From Psettodes erumei (Eukaryota; Chordata; Actinopteri; Pleuronectiformes; Psettodidae): a DNA stretch of 64,000 nucleotides. Position 1 is the stretch's first letter. Every line of letters starts with the position of its first letter. The stretch covers positions 186,001 to 250,000 of the forward strand of contig JAFBJZ010000861.1 of the NCBI GenBank assembly GCA_016785225.1, read 5' to 3'. Under the pieces are notes generated by a model that saw nothing but the letters and a program-made list of their open reading frames with translations, did not search any database and was not told the DNA's origin. The translations under genes and the position numbers were made by a program. Below are positions 1-12,000 of this stretch, in pieces.

Positions 1-2559
1 GAGTCTTTCCTATCCCTTCCAAATCTCTGCTGCCGCTATGTCGAGCCTGTAATTTGCCTAAAACTGAAGGCATCCGGTTGAGACGCGGCGATATGTGGAG
101 ACAGACAGATAAATCAAAAGGCTGAGAGACAGCGAGAGGGAGGGAGAGTATTTGTCTAGAGAACACGGAGAGGGTGGATCATTTGTCTGGCAGATGCATG
201 TTGATACGGTGACGCCGCTGCTTCGATGGTGGTGCTGGTGGCGGCGGCGGCGGGTTTTGCGGAGCAGCACCTGGTGGCTGCGAAACCTTGTGGGAGGACA
301 TGTGGGGAGACATTTATGAGCCGAGGGAGGGAAGGAGAGAAGAAAGTGAGATGTACTGGTGGGAGCGGGTTTGACCTCAGCGTGGCAAAAGCGGCGTTCG
401 CATTTCCAATAAACTCTCCCAGCTGTGGCTGTAAAGCACAGGGAGCGCTCAGAGCGACAAACAAAATCAATTCTTATTGACTGTACCGTGGTACGTGCTG
501 AGGGGACATCGCTACAGCCAGTAACTCAACATAAACTCCCGACTATTTCTTTTTGCTTCCTTCTTTTTTCTCCTTGTCTCGTCCCTTCAAAACGACCAGG
601 TTAACCATCTTCCGAGGCGCAGAGGTAATTGGCCTCTCTGTTGTGGCTCCACTTTATCACCGTCTCTCCCTCTCTCTTGACATGTATGTTTACCACAACT
701 ATAATCTTCAAAAAGCCTGTTAACATAAGTAGCTCAGCTTTCATAAACCATAAAGTCAGCTCTGACTGATCCTCGGCACCATCCTGTTTACCACGCTGAG
801 GAGCATAAGCGGCACTCTGATCATATCTGCTGCTCGCTAGCAAAGGCTTCCTTTCTTTCGCGCGCCTCGTGTGACTCATTCCCAAACGCGCCGCATTAAT
901 ATGCAAGCTCGGGAGACAGGTGATGAGAGGTGGCGTCGTCTTGAAGCGTTCGGCTTACGCGGCTGCGCCGTGTGCGAGTAACTTCTTCACTGACAAAACA
1001 CGGGAAATCAAAGGTTGGTTGCTGCAGCCATCTAAGGGCCCCTGGAGTAAGAAGCGCTTTAATGCTCTCTTCCAACCATAAAATGCAGCACTGCGGCTAT
1101 TTGGCTAAAGAGTGAGAGTAGTCGCCTGGCTCCGGCGTCAGATACACAGTAAAACAGACATCTCTCTAAATCATCGGGCCTGCTTTGTTTCATACATTAA
1201 AGAAAAAAACCTGCTAATCTCGTCATTTGCAGCACCAGGCTTTGTTAAACCGCTCAGAAAAGACCCAACGTCCGTCAAGCACGCTGAGAGGTTCCAGGTC
1301 ACGCCCCGGTGTTTTGGCATTAATGGGAGCAGGGTGTGGAGTGTGTGTGTGAGTCTGGAGGGGTGGGGTAATTCAATTTCCATGGCTAATTTTCTGTTTT
1401 TCTCCACTGGTGTCCTGAAACACTCCAGGTCGAGCTCCAGCCCGAGAGAACCGATGCGATCACCAGAGGCGACAGCAGGATGAGACACAGGAAGGAGTCT
1501 GGTCTCCAAACATCTGGCAGGGCAAGGCTTCATGACTCGCTCAATCTCAGGATAAAAAAAAAATAAAGGCTCTCAGATCTGCGGGGATCAAAGTGTGCCC
1601 TGGGTGCCTGAGCCACCGTGGCCTCCCTCAACATATTCAAATGGGGTTTCCTGAAAGAAGCCGGAGCCACAAGCAGACCTTGGAACAGAAATGAGGCAGA
1701 AAGAGGGGTGCGATGAATACCTGAAAATCTGTGTGCTCGCCACACAAAATATCTAAAGAGTTAAGTGAAGCCTTTTGGCGAAAGAGGAAGAGATTTGATT
1801 TTTTTTTGTCAGGACATTTAAATAAAGAATATAACTGAACTGTCAGAAATGATGTCAGGTATGAATTTATTCTCCCTAAGATGAGTGCTTGACTTCTTGC
1901 AATAAATGATGCCGCAATAAGTCTGAACCAGAAAAGTTTGGGATTGCATTAGGTTTCCAACCTGGGCATTAGGTTTAGGAAAACCTGGGTTTTTTGCTTG
2001 TAACCCGAAAAAAAGTGGGAAAAAAAATCTGCCTAACATTGTTTCAAGACTCAAGACGTTTTCAAATTCTGGATAATTCTTGAAACAATTTGATTTCTAC
2101 TGGGAACAGCTTGAAATTGTCTTTCACTCTAGACTTAGATTATTTTAGTCTGGGTGCTTTTATGATCAAAGGGCCACAAAAAGAAAAAAAAAATCTGTTT
2201 ATTTTTTCATATTTTTGCTTTTTTCTCCTCCCAGTCAAAACTAGTTTCACCTCTCACTGCCAATAAAAATCCTTCAAGTTAAATAATCTGAGATGGAAAA
2301 CTGATTATAACTCAGACCACACTCAGACAAGACGGGATCCAAGTAGACATCACTTAATCTCAACTGGCGCACTGCTGAGCATGACATGCACATGAAGGTT
2401 CAAGGGCCCTTGCATGTCATGCAAGGAATGGGTCATTTACACATGAAATGGATCATGCTGCAAACTCACTCATAATCACTGGGTTTAAATGCATCAATAA
2501 CTGATGATAAAATAACAAGAAAATCCTTCTGCTGTTATTTCAAATCTTCGCAGTGACTG

Positions 2560-3030
2560 GAAGCGGCGGCGACACGGGACGACGCGCACATTTGAGCAGA
2601 GTGCCCTCGTCCCAGCATTCACTGCGACCTCTCCCTCCGTAATCACTCGGGCATTATAAATCCATCAAACGCTACCTCCCTTCAGCGGCAGTGATGCCTG
2701 GGAGCGGGGGGTCACCTGTACGCAGCATTACCGAATTAGCCGCTATCTAACCCAGACCTGCTGTGGCGTGCTGACACTAATCCCGGGCCCACTGGAGAGC
2801 CCTGTCTGTGTTACATTATCATGTCTAAGCCCCGTAATCTCTCAGCCGCGCCGCTAAATGCTATTCCACCTCCGTCTCTTACCACGTACCCCTCTAACAA
2901 CATTAATGAAGGGCCGGGCCCCCATTACCCAGGCTACCCTGGCGGTGGGCTGGGCGACGGCCGTAATCGGAGACCCCCTGCACAGTCACCCACTCAGCCT
3001 TCCAGGCAGCGGGAATTAATGTAATTCATC
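2560..3030. promoter_or_regulatory. Possible conserved non-coding element
   Basis: Sequence of mixed complexity with many homeodomain-type cores (gtaatc, taatccc, ttaatg, attatc) and no coherent coding signal. The TAATCC-type sites suit Otx/Crx-like factors. This is inference from texture, without alignment. Confidence 0.3.
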
Positions 3031-3450
3031 ACCCGGGGCAAAAAGCAAACCAAACATATGTTCAACAAATCAGGGTTTGTGTATTTTCTTGTCACCGTTG
3101 CTGTGCAGGTCTATTAGAGTCGCTGATGAGATCCTTAGTGAAGGGCTCGCCGTGCAGGAGAAAGAAGGCTTTGAAGTGCTCGTGCCACTTTGAAAGACCC
3201 CCATCCCCACCCCCCACTTGCCATGAGACGTTTATGATGAGCTGACCTGGGTTATTAAAATACTGCAGAAATGATCACTCGTAATGCTTCTCTCATTCTG
3301 CTGTCAACAGAGAATGGCAGCGGAGGATTGGCTGGGATGAAAGGTTGAAAGGGGTCCTGTATTAAAAATGGCACTTTATCCATTAAAGCAGGATTTCTGC
3401 TGTCTCTTTGTGTAATTACCTGCACCCGCCAGCTCTGTGCTCGGGCTTAC

Positions 3451-3574
3451 CTTGTTTACACTGCACGTCTCGCAGTCTAGCTGTCTCCCTGCGAGGCTTC
3501 GTTACACTGTCTTCTGCTCTGCCTTTGTCTCTCTTGAAGTCTTTCACTTGTCTGTCTCGGCTGTCGAGGCCAAC
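3451..3574 (-). CDS. Weak candidate MYO3B tail exon
   Basis: The minus strand has a pyrimidine-rich acceptor (cctctttcaag), 41 open codons and a good donor (gtaagc). The reading VGLDSRDRQVKDFKRDKGRA and onward is highly charged, as expected of a myosin III tail, but I recognise no motif. It would need phase 0 entry, whereas exon 29 ends with two bases over. An unseen exon would have to lie between them, or this is chance. Confidence 0.2.
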
Positions 3575-5945
3575 CTTGAAAGAGGAGGCGTAAACACACC
3601 CAGAAGAGCAATGTCAATGAAAGCACTGGATAAATAGACGCAAGTTAAAGCAAGCCCAATAATCTGTGTTGTTTTTGTTTTTTTCCCCCTCCAGTTTAGT
3701 TATGTAGACGTTGTGTTCATTTATTTACAATTTACAATTTGGCACTCATATAATTCAAACCCATTAATGTGCTTTGCAATGTTAATCAAATGCTAATGCA
3801 ATTGCATATCCCCCTTTAGTAGCCCTACCTCCTAGCAAACAGCACCACACTGACTTAATTGTGAGGTTAAAAAACAGCGCATACAGACTTCCTCTCATAT
3901 TTAATTTTATCTTTGAATAAAAGAGCTATAGGAAAGTATTAATCTGCTTAACATTTCTAAGTACATCCTCCAAAGGATTTTGCTTTTTTAATCTTACATA
4001 TGCTCAGCAGAGTTACTGGCAAAAACTGTACATTTTCCTCATTTCATCCTTTCAACATCAAATGGTGAGCAGCAAAAATTGGATCAGACTTCAAAGACTG
4101 TGATGTGCTCCAAGTCACGGAGTGGCTCTTCTATTTCACATATTGAATCCGAGCAGGATATCAAAGTGCTACCAAAGAACCTCAGGTCTTTACTAAAAAA
4201 GGGGTCTAACATCTGTAGAAAGAGGAGCGCAAAGACAAATCACCTCAGGGAAGAGCGAGCATTTATTCTCAGCCGTGAATTTCCAGCCTTTTGATTCTCT
4301 CGTTCCCGTACCACCCTGTCTTCTCCGCTGAGATGGAGGTTGGAGCAAGAGAAGTCTTTTGTCTCAAGGACTCAAAAATTCCCAAAGAATAATCTGGGTT
4401 AAAGCTGCTTTGTAGAGGAGCAGCGTTTTACATACACGGCTGAAGTAAGGCATAAGGAAATGCTCATTGATATTCTGTTACTTACATTTCCTCTGTGTTT
4501 GTGATCTGCATATGCTTCTTTGCTCTTTGAGCTGTCAGGCCTGTGGAAGTAAGACGCAGCTTTAAGTACAGTTAACATAAAATATAAAACAATATATATT
4601 ACAAATATCTGGCAACAGCATAGTAAGGTACAAACTGTTCAGACAGCGTTGCATTAGAAAAGCTGAGGATGATTTCTATTTGTCTCTTTGTTCAATAGTA
4701 AAAACAGCTCTGGTTTATGATTATGCAATTAGCAGAGAGCGAGACAGAGGTATGTTTCCGTGTGATCACTCGTTGCATTATTTAAAAAAACATGCACCAA
4801 ACAATCAACATCTGCAAACACAAAGCCGCGAGCCGGTCGCAGTCATGCTTCGAGTCTAGAAAAACAAAAATCTCATCCAGTTCGAACGTGGTGATGCAAC
4901 TGGAGGCTCTGCTGTTTGGATGCAAACACAGAATTCATGCGTGGCAGAGAGGAGGGATATCAAAAGGGAAAAGAACAGCATGTAGGTGAGAACATAGATC
5001 TTACAGGAGGAAAATGGGCCAGATCATGTCAAAATAAATCTATATGGAGAGATTCCAATGCTGATTAAACAGAATTGTTAAGTGGAGGTTTGAAGTTTTT
5101 CTCACCAAGGAATATGATTGTAAACATGGTGAGAAAATCCCCGATGAGGCTCCGCTTGGTTTGAGTATATAACAAGCATAACAGTTTCAGATGTGTAAAT
5201 CTGGTATTTTGGAGTTTGCGTCTGGAGAGAGATGTACAATGTTGACCAAAAAGTCACCGAAGATTTGAAAGCGATTTCTTATACGTGTTTCAGCAATGCA
5301 ATTTCAGAAACACTTGTCGGAAAATGGTCATTATTGCGATTTTCTTGCATTCTTCCCTGGAGCCGCTGTGCATAAAAACGTAAAATCTCATAAGACCCAG
5401 GATCATTCCTCTGATACGTGTGGGTTGCGGTGCCGCTTTTTGCTAAAAGCCGCCATCGACACCACGTGCGCTGCTGTTAAGTCGGTGGCTGCTCTCCTGC
5501 TTAGCACATACTTTCTCAATGACTGGTCGGCCCATATGCTGAATAAACACAAAGTCCTCAGCTCATACATCTGGAGACCAGCGAAGCGCCCAGCCCCATT
5601 TGTGGTCAGACAAGTGTGCTATCTCGGTGGAAAGATATTTATTACATTTATAAAACTGAAAGGGGTGGTGCGCGGGGTGGAGCTTGTCTTCTGCTTGAAA
5701 CAACAGTACATTACAGGGCAAAGAGGAGCCTGTCCTGCAGGGCTAAACATGAGTGACAGGTATGTGAGACATCTTTCTCAACAAGTCCTCTGTAAAAGTG
5801 GCCTCATTGTCAGTCACTTTTGAAGACGAGTGTCTGTGCCATAGGAAGAAACAAGAGGAAATTAGCAAAAAAGAAATTCAAACTGCAGAAAGAATACTCT
5901 TTCAACGACAGCAGACCCAAAAGGGCAAGAGATGTCAAAGCTCAC

Positions 5946-6042
5946 CTCGCATGCTCCTCCTTGGTGGTCTTTCCTCCCGCCTCAGGGTGACATCTGTGCC
6001 CCTTGGGTCCATGGTCCCGACGCACCCGATGGCCCCTGTAAG
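5946..6042 (-). CDS. myo3b: MYO3B exon 29, third IQ motif and basic tail
   Basis: Acceptor tatcctgcag and donor gtgagc flank 97 bases that stay open in the required phase. They encode [18 protein letters not shown] and a lysine/arginine-rich stretch. Joined to AAVRIQS from exon 28, this gives a full IQ motif. Mammalian MYO3B as I know it has two IQ motifs, so this is a real difference or a fish feature. It ends with two bases over, so further exons must follow. Confidence 0.75.
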
Positions 6043-9000
6043 CTGCAGGATACAGGATATGCACGTCACACATACTCTTGCATCGCCAGAGAACCAGTTT
6101 CCTCCCTGTGTAATCCATCTAAACAACACGCACACACACACAGGCAGTTATCAAGTGTAATTGTTACAATTAACGCAATATGCAATTTATCCAAGCTTTA
6201 AAACCTTTGTTTTTAGCTTTGTATTAAAACCACTGCTTTTGCTGGGAGGAAGTGAAATATGTTTAGTATCCGCCCAAGGAGTGCGGCGTAGCGGTGGGAA
6301 AACACTGTTCGGTTACTGAAACACACCGAGCTCAGATGGACGGTAAACGGAGCCTGCTGATTTACTCCGTCGACGGGCTTTGTGTTTTTCTTGTAAAATT
6401 ATATGCACAGGAAAGGAAAGCTCAAGTACATTGTTGAGCCACGGTTCTATTTTGCATGGTCTAATCTGATCGATGGTGAGCATGTCCCCCAGGCCCCGCG
6501 GAGATCTGAGAAGCCACCAGGCTCATACATTTGAAAGGCATCTGTTTATTTTCAGAATGCAAATGCAGTCCACCTCAAAGGCTATAAGCTGCAGAGAACA
6601 CACAATGTGAATGTGCTGGAGTGCCCCGCCGGGGGGCTGAGGCCCCACTTATGTCAGGTTCAGCCCCCCCACCACCCGCACCCGCACCCGCACCCACCCA
6701 CCCCCAAACCCCAGCGGCCACACACAAACACACTTCTCTGAAGGGAGAGGCAGCGGTGACAGAAAGGCTTTCCCTCACACCAAAACCATGTTTACCCCAT
6801 TCTGCAGCGTTATTTACAAGGGTTTAAGGGAGGACATTTACACAAGGTGTGCAGGCGACTGAGATGCTCCATGTGCCAGATGAGGGCAACCCTTAGGGGA
6901 GCGAGGGGAAACAATGCCAAAATCTCCTCCCCCTGCCCTCCTCTCTCCTGCCCCTTTTGGCACCCTCCCTTGTCCTCCAGTGAGAGGCTCCAAGGAGGGG
7001 GGGAGGACCCGGGAAGGTTAATGTGCCCACTTTGATCTTCGTCAAGGCACACTGAGTAAGAATTAATTTACATTTCAGATGAAAAGGTTGACAGTATAAA
7101 AAGGCATCTTGTTTCTGGTATGTGAGAGCTGTGTAATAGGCCAGGAATTTGAGAGAGGAAGTCGTGAGGAAACAGAAGGGATAAGCCCCTCTCTTGCCTT
7201 TACTGGGAAAGAGATGAAAGGAAAAAAGGATCTCAGTATGCACTGTTCTTCTGAAACATGGGGACCAAATGCTGCCCAAACTTTCAAAAGCTTTTCTTTA
7301 TGCATTATTAATTAATTATTACTGTTTCGCAGGCCACTCATTGAGATCAAAAAGGTGTTTCACAAAGATGTGAGGTTTTGCAGGCCTTTATCCCTTCATT
7401 CCTTTTGAAATGTAAGATAAAGTGGCATGAATTTCCACCGGACATGGGACTACATGAGAAAAAAAAAAAAATTCCGGAGGTCTGCATGTGAATGTATGAA
7501 GAACTTTTGAAGAAAATGTAAACGCGTCTTTACCTGACTGTATGCGGACAGCGGCCTCTGCCCGCTCCTTTTTTATTCGCTTGAGGTTCCTCCGAGCAGC
7601 GTAGCCCCTCCAGGCTAGAGTCAGAGAAAGAGACCGTGTGTGAGGGAGAGCTTGCTGGCCTACCCCTGTGAAACAAAATAGACTGCACACACTACACTAG
7701 ATCCCACTTCAAAACCCCGCTAAACCAGGTGGCGGAGGGATGGATCCCTTTGAACTCTCTGAGGTCTTATTGTCTCCACTGAAGCATTGCTCTTAACCCT
7801 CGTAGGTCAAGCTGTGGTTATCAAACTCATCTCTTTTATGAAGACTTCCCTGTGCATAACAGACTAGAGGTCATTAAGAAACCGGCGGCGAGACTGGCAG
7901 CGAATTTGCACCTGTTTCATTCATGGTTACTTCATAAAAGAATACATTAGACTCCTCCTTCGTTTGTATATTTTCGACATGAGTTGGAGTAATTCCTTTT
8001 CTGTTTACTGAATACCAGCGTACCTGACTGGATGACGATGGCCCCGCGGTTTCTCTTCTCCTTCTCCTTCCGGTAGCGTCGAGCACCCAGCCAGCCTTTA
8101 GTGTAAGCTTGTATCACCACCACCCGGGCGATCACCTCCCTCAGCAGCAGGTTCAGCTGCTCCACATGGTAGTACCTGAGGAAAACCTGGCAGGATGTTT
8201 GCACAGGTAAATGTGATGTACAAACACAGATTTCTTCACTGTTTTTCATCATTTTTGGTGCTTTACCTTTGTCCTCCCCACCACCCAGCCTTCCAGTTTG
8301 GCCCGTTCCAGTATGGCGACAGCGTTCTCTTTGCTGGTCTCGGGCATTTGGTGAGCCCGGAATGCAAGATAGTAGTATCTATGAAAAAAGGAAAAGGAGG
8401 AAGCAATTCATAATTCCTTGACAAGAGTCACACAAGATGATCGACACCATTGTCATGTCCGTAAAACAAATTTGAAGCTACAGCTGTTAGCTTAGCATGA
8501 AGACTGGAGATAGATTCATGTCTGCGTGCTGGCATAAAACTTCACAATGCAACTGCCACTGAATAAATAGTGTGCACAGTAGACAATTTAGGATGACCTC
8601 GGGATGCATCCTTTCTAAAAGCTTTGCAGCAGCAATAATATGATAAACATATGAAATATAATTATCAGTTAAGGCCTTATGCCTTCATCGAATTGCACCG
8701 AATCATGTCGAATTGAAATGCGACGCAACAGGGGTGAATTATATTGTACGGCATTAGTAGCTGCTTGTATATTTATTGTATGGGTATCGCATCAGCCTCC
8801 ATGACAGAGATGCACATCCTTGGTGCAGACATGAGAGTGGTAGTGATCTTCTCAACTGACTATCTGCAAGAAAACAGATGAGTCCATTTCCCAAAATGTC
8901 AACCTACTGCTTTAAATTTGAATCTGCCACTGCTTTTGTCAGTGGATTAATTACAAGCATGTAGCTCCTTTGCAATAAGTGACAACATTCAGAAGTCATT

Positions 9001-12000
9001 TCACCCAGCCCTGTTCAAGAGAGGAGAGACTACAAATCTTAACACCTTATTCCGCGCAAACTGTTTAAAGTGTTGGTTGAAGCGCAGCAGTCGGAAAATC
9101 GCCTGCTCAGCCTGAGAAGAAAAATGAGCTTGGCTGAGACATGAGTCTTCAACAGAGGCCCATTGTTGGAGCTCTTTTGAATGGATCATCGTCTCTTATT
9201 TCAGCGGCCACAGGAGATGCCCATCAGCCTGGGCCTATCAGTGTGCATCAGCTCCACTGCATGTTTTATCGCTGTCATTGTCTGGATCCGTCCACTGATC
9301 CGCTCGTAGTCGTTTACAAAATACCAGCATAGGACAAAGTGGCTCTTACTGTTTGCTCAGGGACATCAAGGCTCCGAAACTACTGGTTCATCTCTTGTGT
9401 TCTGGCGTTGGTCAAAAAAGAAAGAACAACAAGAAGAAGAAAAAACTTCTTTGAACTCCCCTCCCCGCCTCAGTCTACAGCCTTTCATTCTAATTCCTGT
9501 TGATACCTGTTATTTCTTTGATGGTAAATACAAAGCACTGGTTGGCAACATCAGACGAGCCTTTGATATGAGAGCACAAATTTAAATCAGTTTTCACTAA
9601 AGGTGCAGTTTAGCCGCGCGGGTCCGTCTGCATGACTTCTGCCAGGCTCAGGTGGGATGATGTGGATTAAATAGTAAGGTTAAAGCATAGTCTGAAGTGG
9701 TAATGCACGGTCACATTCACACGCGGACAGACGTCATGCGCAGGTGCGGCAGAGAAAACAGTAGAATCCTCAGGTCAGGAGACCGGTGGTATTACCGATA
9801 ATCGCTCGAAAACACTGGAGGCGGAATTGGAAGACGTGAGGAAAAGCCATGTGGTCAGTCCAAGTTTCAGTTGACCAAAATTAAGCACAAATTTTTAAAG
9901 CTTCCCCAAAGCAATGAGACCATCTCAAAGTTTTTTTTTGGCTCCCACATGCCACAAGCCAAAATTAATTAAATTTTATATCATCTTAAGGTCTGCGCAT
10001 TAGCAGTGGCTGGAATATTTTTCAAAGGAAAACTGATCAAACGCGAATTTCCTTCAATTTTCCCACAGACTCGCTAAGTACGTGTATTTTTTATTATCAT
10101 GCGGGACTGAGGATATTTAGGTGTGCGCCTTTTTTTAAAATCTGGGGTTGGACATTTGAACAGGAGTTGTTTTGCACTTATTAACAGCTGTCAGATCCTG
10201 TCCCACATTTTCAACAACAAAAACAACACCCTTACGTAAAGTCCCCCTAATGATGAAATCTTGTTTTAATTGTGTTCTAATGTATACCAATGGGACAGGG
10301 AAACTACATTTGAGCTTTTCCAGGTCACCGAGCTGAAGAACAAACTCGTTATGAATAGTAAAAGGAAATCCATTAAAATGCATCACCCCTTATAATCACG
10401 GTTCCTCCCTGTTTGAATTTTATCCATATTTTTCAGACTGGAGTATCCACCCAGTTAAAAGAGCTGTAGTCTTAGTCTTGCACTATCACTAATGACTGCC
10501 AATTAGTCAGCCTCTTGCTCTGCTCAACTTGCACCCTGATCTAATTACAGAACCTGTGTTTTTCTGCGATGCAGAGCATGGCTCACTTGTTCGACACTAT
10601 CTCTAGGGTTGTGTCGGCGCTGGGCGGGCGGGCGCGTGCGTGCGGCAGAGCGGAGGTGCTGCCTACCTGTTGACAAACTCTTCAAACAGAATGCGGTGGG
10701 AGTAGCCCTGCCGACGGATGTTCACCGTCTCCAGGATCCCCGTGTAGCGCAGCTGCACCGTCACCCGCTCCCTGCAGAAGCGCAGCGCCTGCCTGTCGTC
10801 GTTGGGTTTGATGCAGCGCACAAAGTGCGGCTGACCCACCACCATTTTAGACAGCAGGTCCATCAGGGAGTACTGCAGGAGCAGGACACAACAAACAGTG
10901 GGCACGGCACGAACACCAGAGAGCGGTTATCACACAAATTCACATTATCAAAGTCTGGTGGCGTAAATTCAGTTATGAGGATTTGCACTTCAAAGAGTGT
11001 CCAACTTTTTCCAGACATAGATGTGTTTCATAAGAGAGTTTAAGCTGAACAGTAACTGACAGTATTAATCAGTCCCAACAGGTTTGGGTTTTTTTTCTAC
11101 TTTCACATAAGAAATGTAAAAACAGATTTTTGCAACTCGGAGGCAGCAGAATAAAACAATATCTAACACACACACACACACACAAACCTCTAACACATTA
11201 TCACCGTATAAAGTTTTTTTCCTGATACTGATCTGATCCAGCAGACATCGATCAGCAGAGTTTCTGATATAGTTCAGTCCAATAGTCAACCTTTTGTTTT
11301 TAAACTCGGTTTTGTTCTCCACCAACTTCCTTATTCCCAGCTTGGTAACAACATCCAAGTATTGGCAAGTATATTTGATTATGAATTGGTGAGAGGCCTT
11401 TCTGCTGCACCCCAAGGCCCTTGCTTGTTGTGTTAACTTGCTGTTTTTGCCTTTTCATGCCACTCTTTGAAATTGTCTGCCAGCAAGAGAGACTGTACAA
11501 AGACATAGTACGTGAAAAATGTTGGCAGATTTCAGACATTTGCAAATTTGCTGACATACTGTTTAACCGACACCAGCCATGGAGTGACGCTAGTGCAGAG
11601 TATCAATTACATTACTACTGAATATGAATCCCATAGTTAAGACTGTGTTATGCTTTGCTTGTGTCAACAAAATTAGGATTTTTTATGATAAACAGAACAG
11701 CACGCAAACTGTTAAAGTGGCTGCTTGATGTGTGATAGCTGCTGAGAGCATGAAAGGGAAAACACCTACACGGAAATAGGAGGCCACAGTCTGTCTCCTC
11801 ATGTTGGTGGTTTCTTCTGGGTGACGCATCATCTCCATGGTGTCCACCTGAGCACAAACACAGACGCTGAACGTGCCGCTCTGGCAAACGGGCCAGACTC
11901 GGGCGTCAGTGAAAAACGCAGCAGATTCAAATGAGACGCCTTTTATTTGCAACCTGATGTCCTCGGCGGGCTCTGCAGAGATAAAGGTATTATTACAGCA

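Larger units (their letters stand above)
1..5945. other. Region downstream of the last placed MYO3B exon
   Basis: No exon recognised with confidence. It should be MYO3B intron or tail-coding region. It includes the weak candidates at 3451-3574 and 1-121 (minus), a TAAT-rich block at about 2560-3030, and a 175-codon plus-strand frame at 5296-5823 with no recognisable motif, judged chance. Confidence 0.5.

Noticed and set aside
156..470. 104-codon minus-strand frame
   Set aside because: Low-complexity alanine/proline-rich translation of a GC-repeat stretch without splice or coding support.
5296..5823. 175-codon plus-strand open frame
   Set aside because: No recognisable domain, no promoter or splice context, and composition typical of chance frames in AT-balanced intron sequence.
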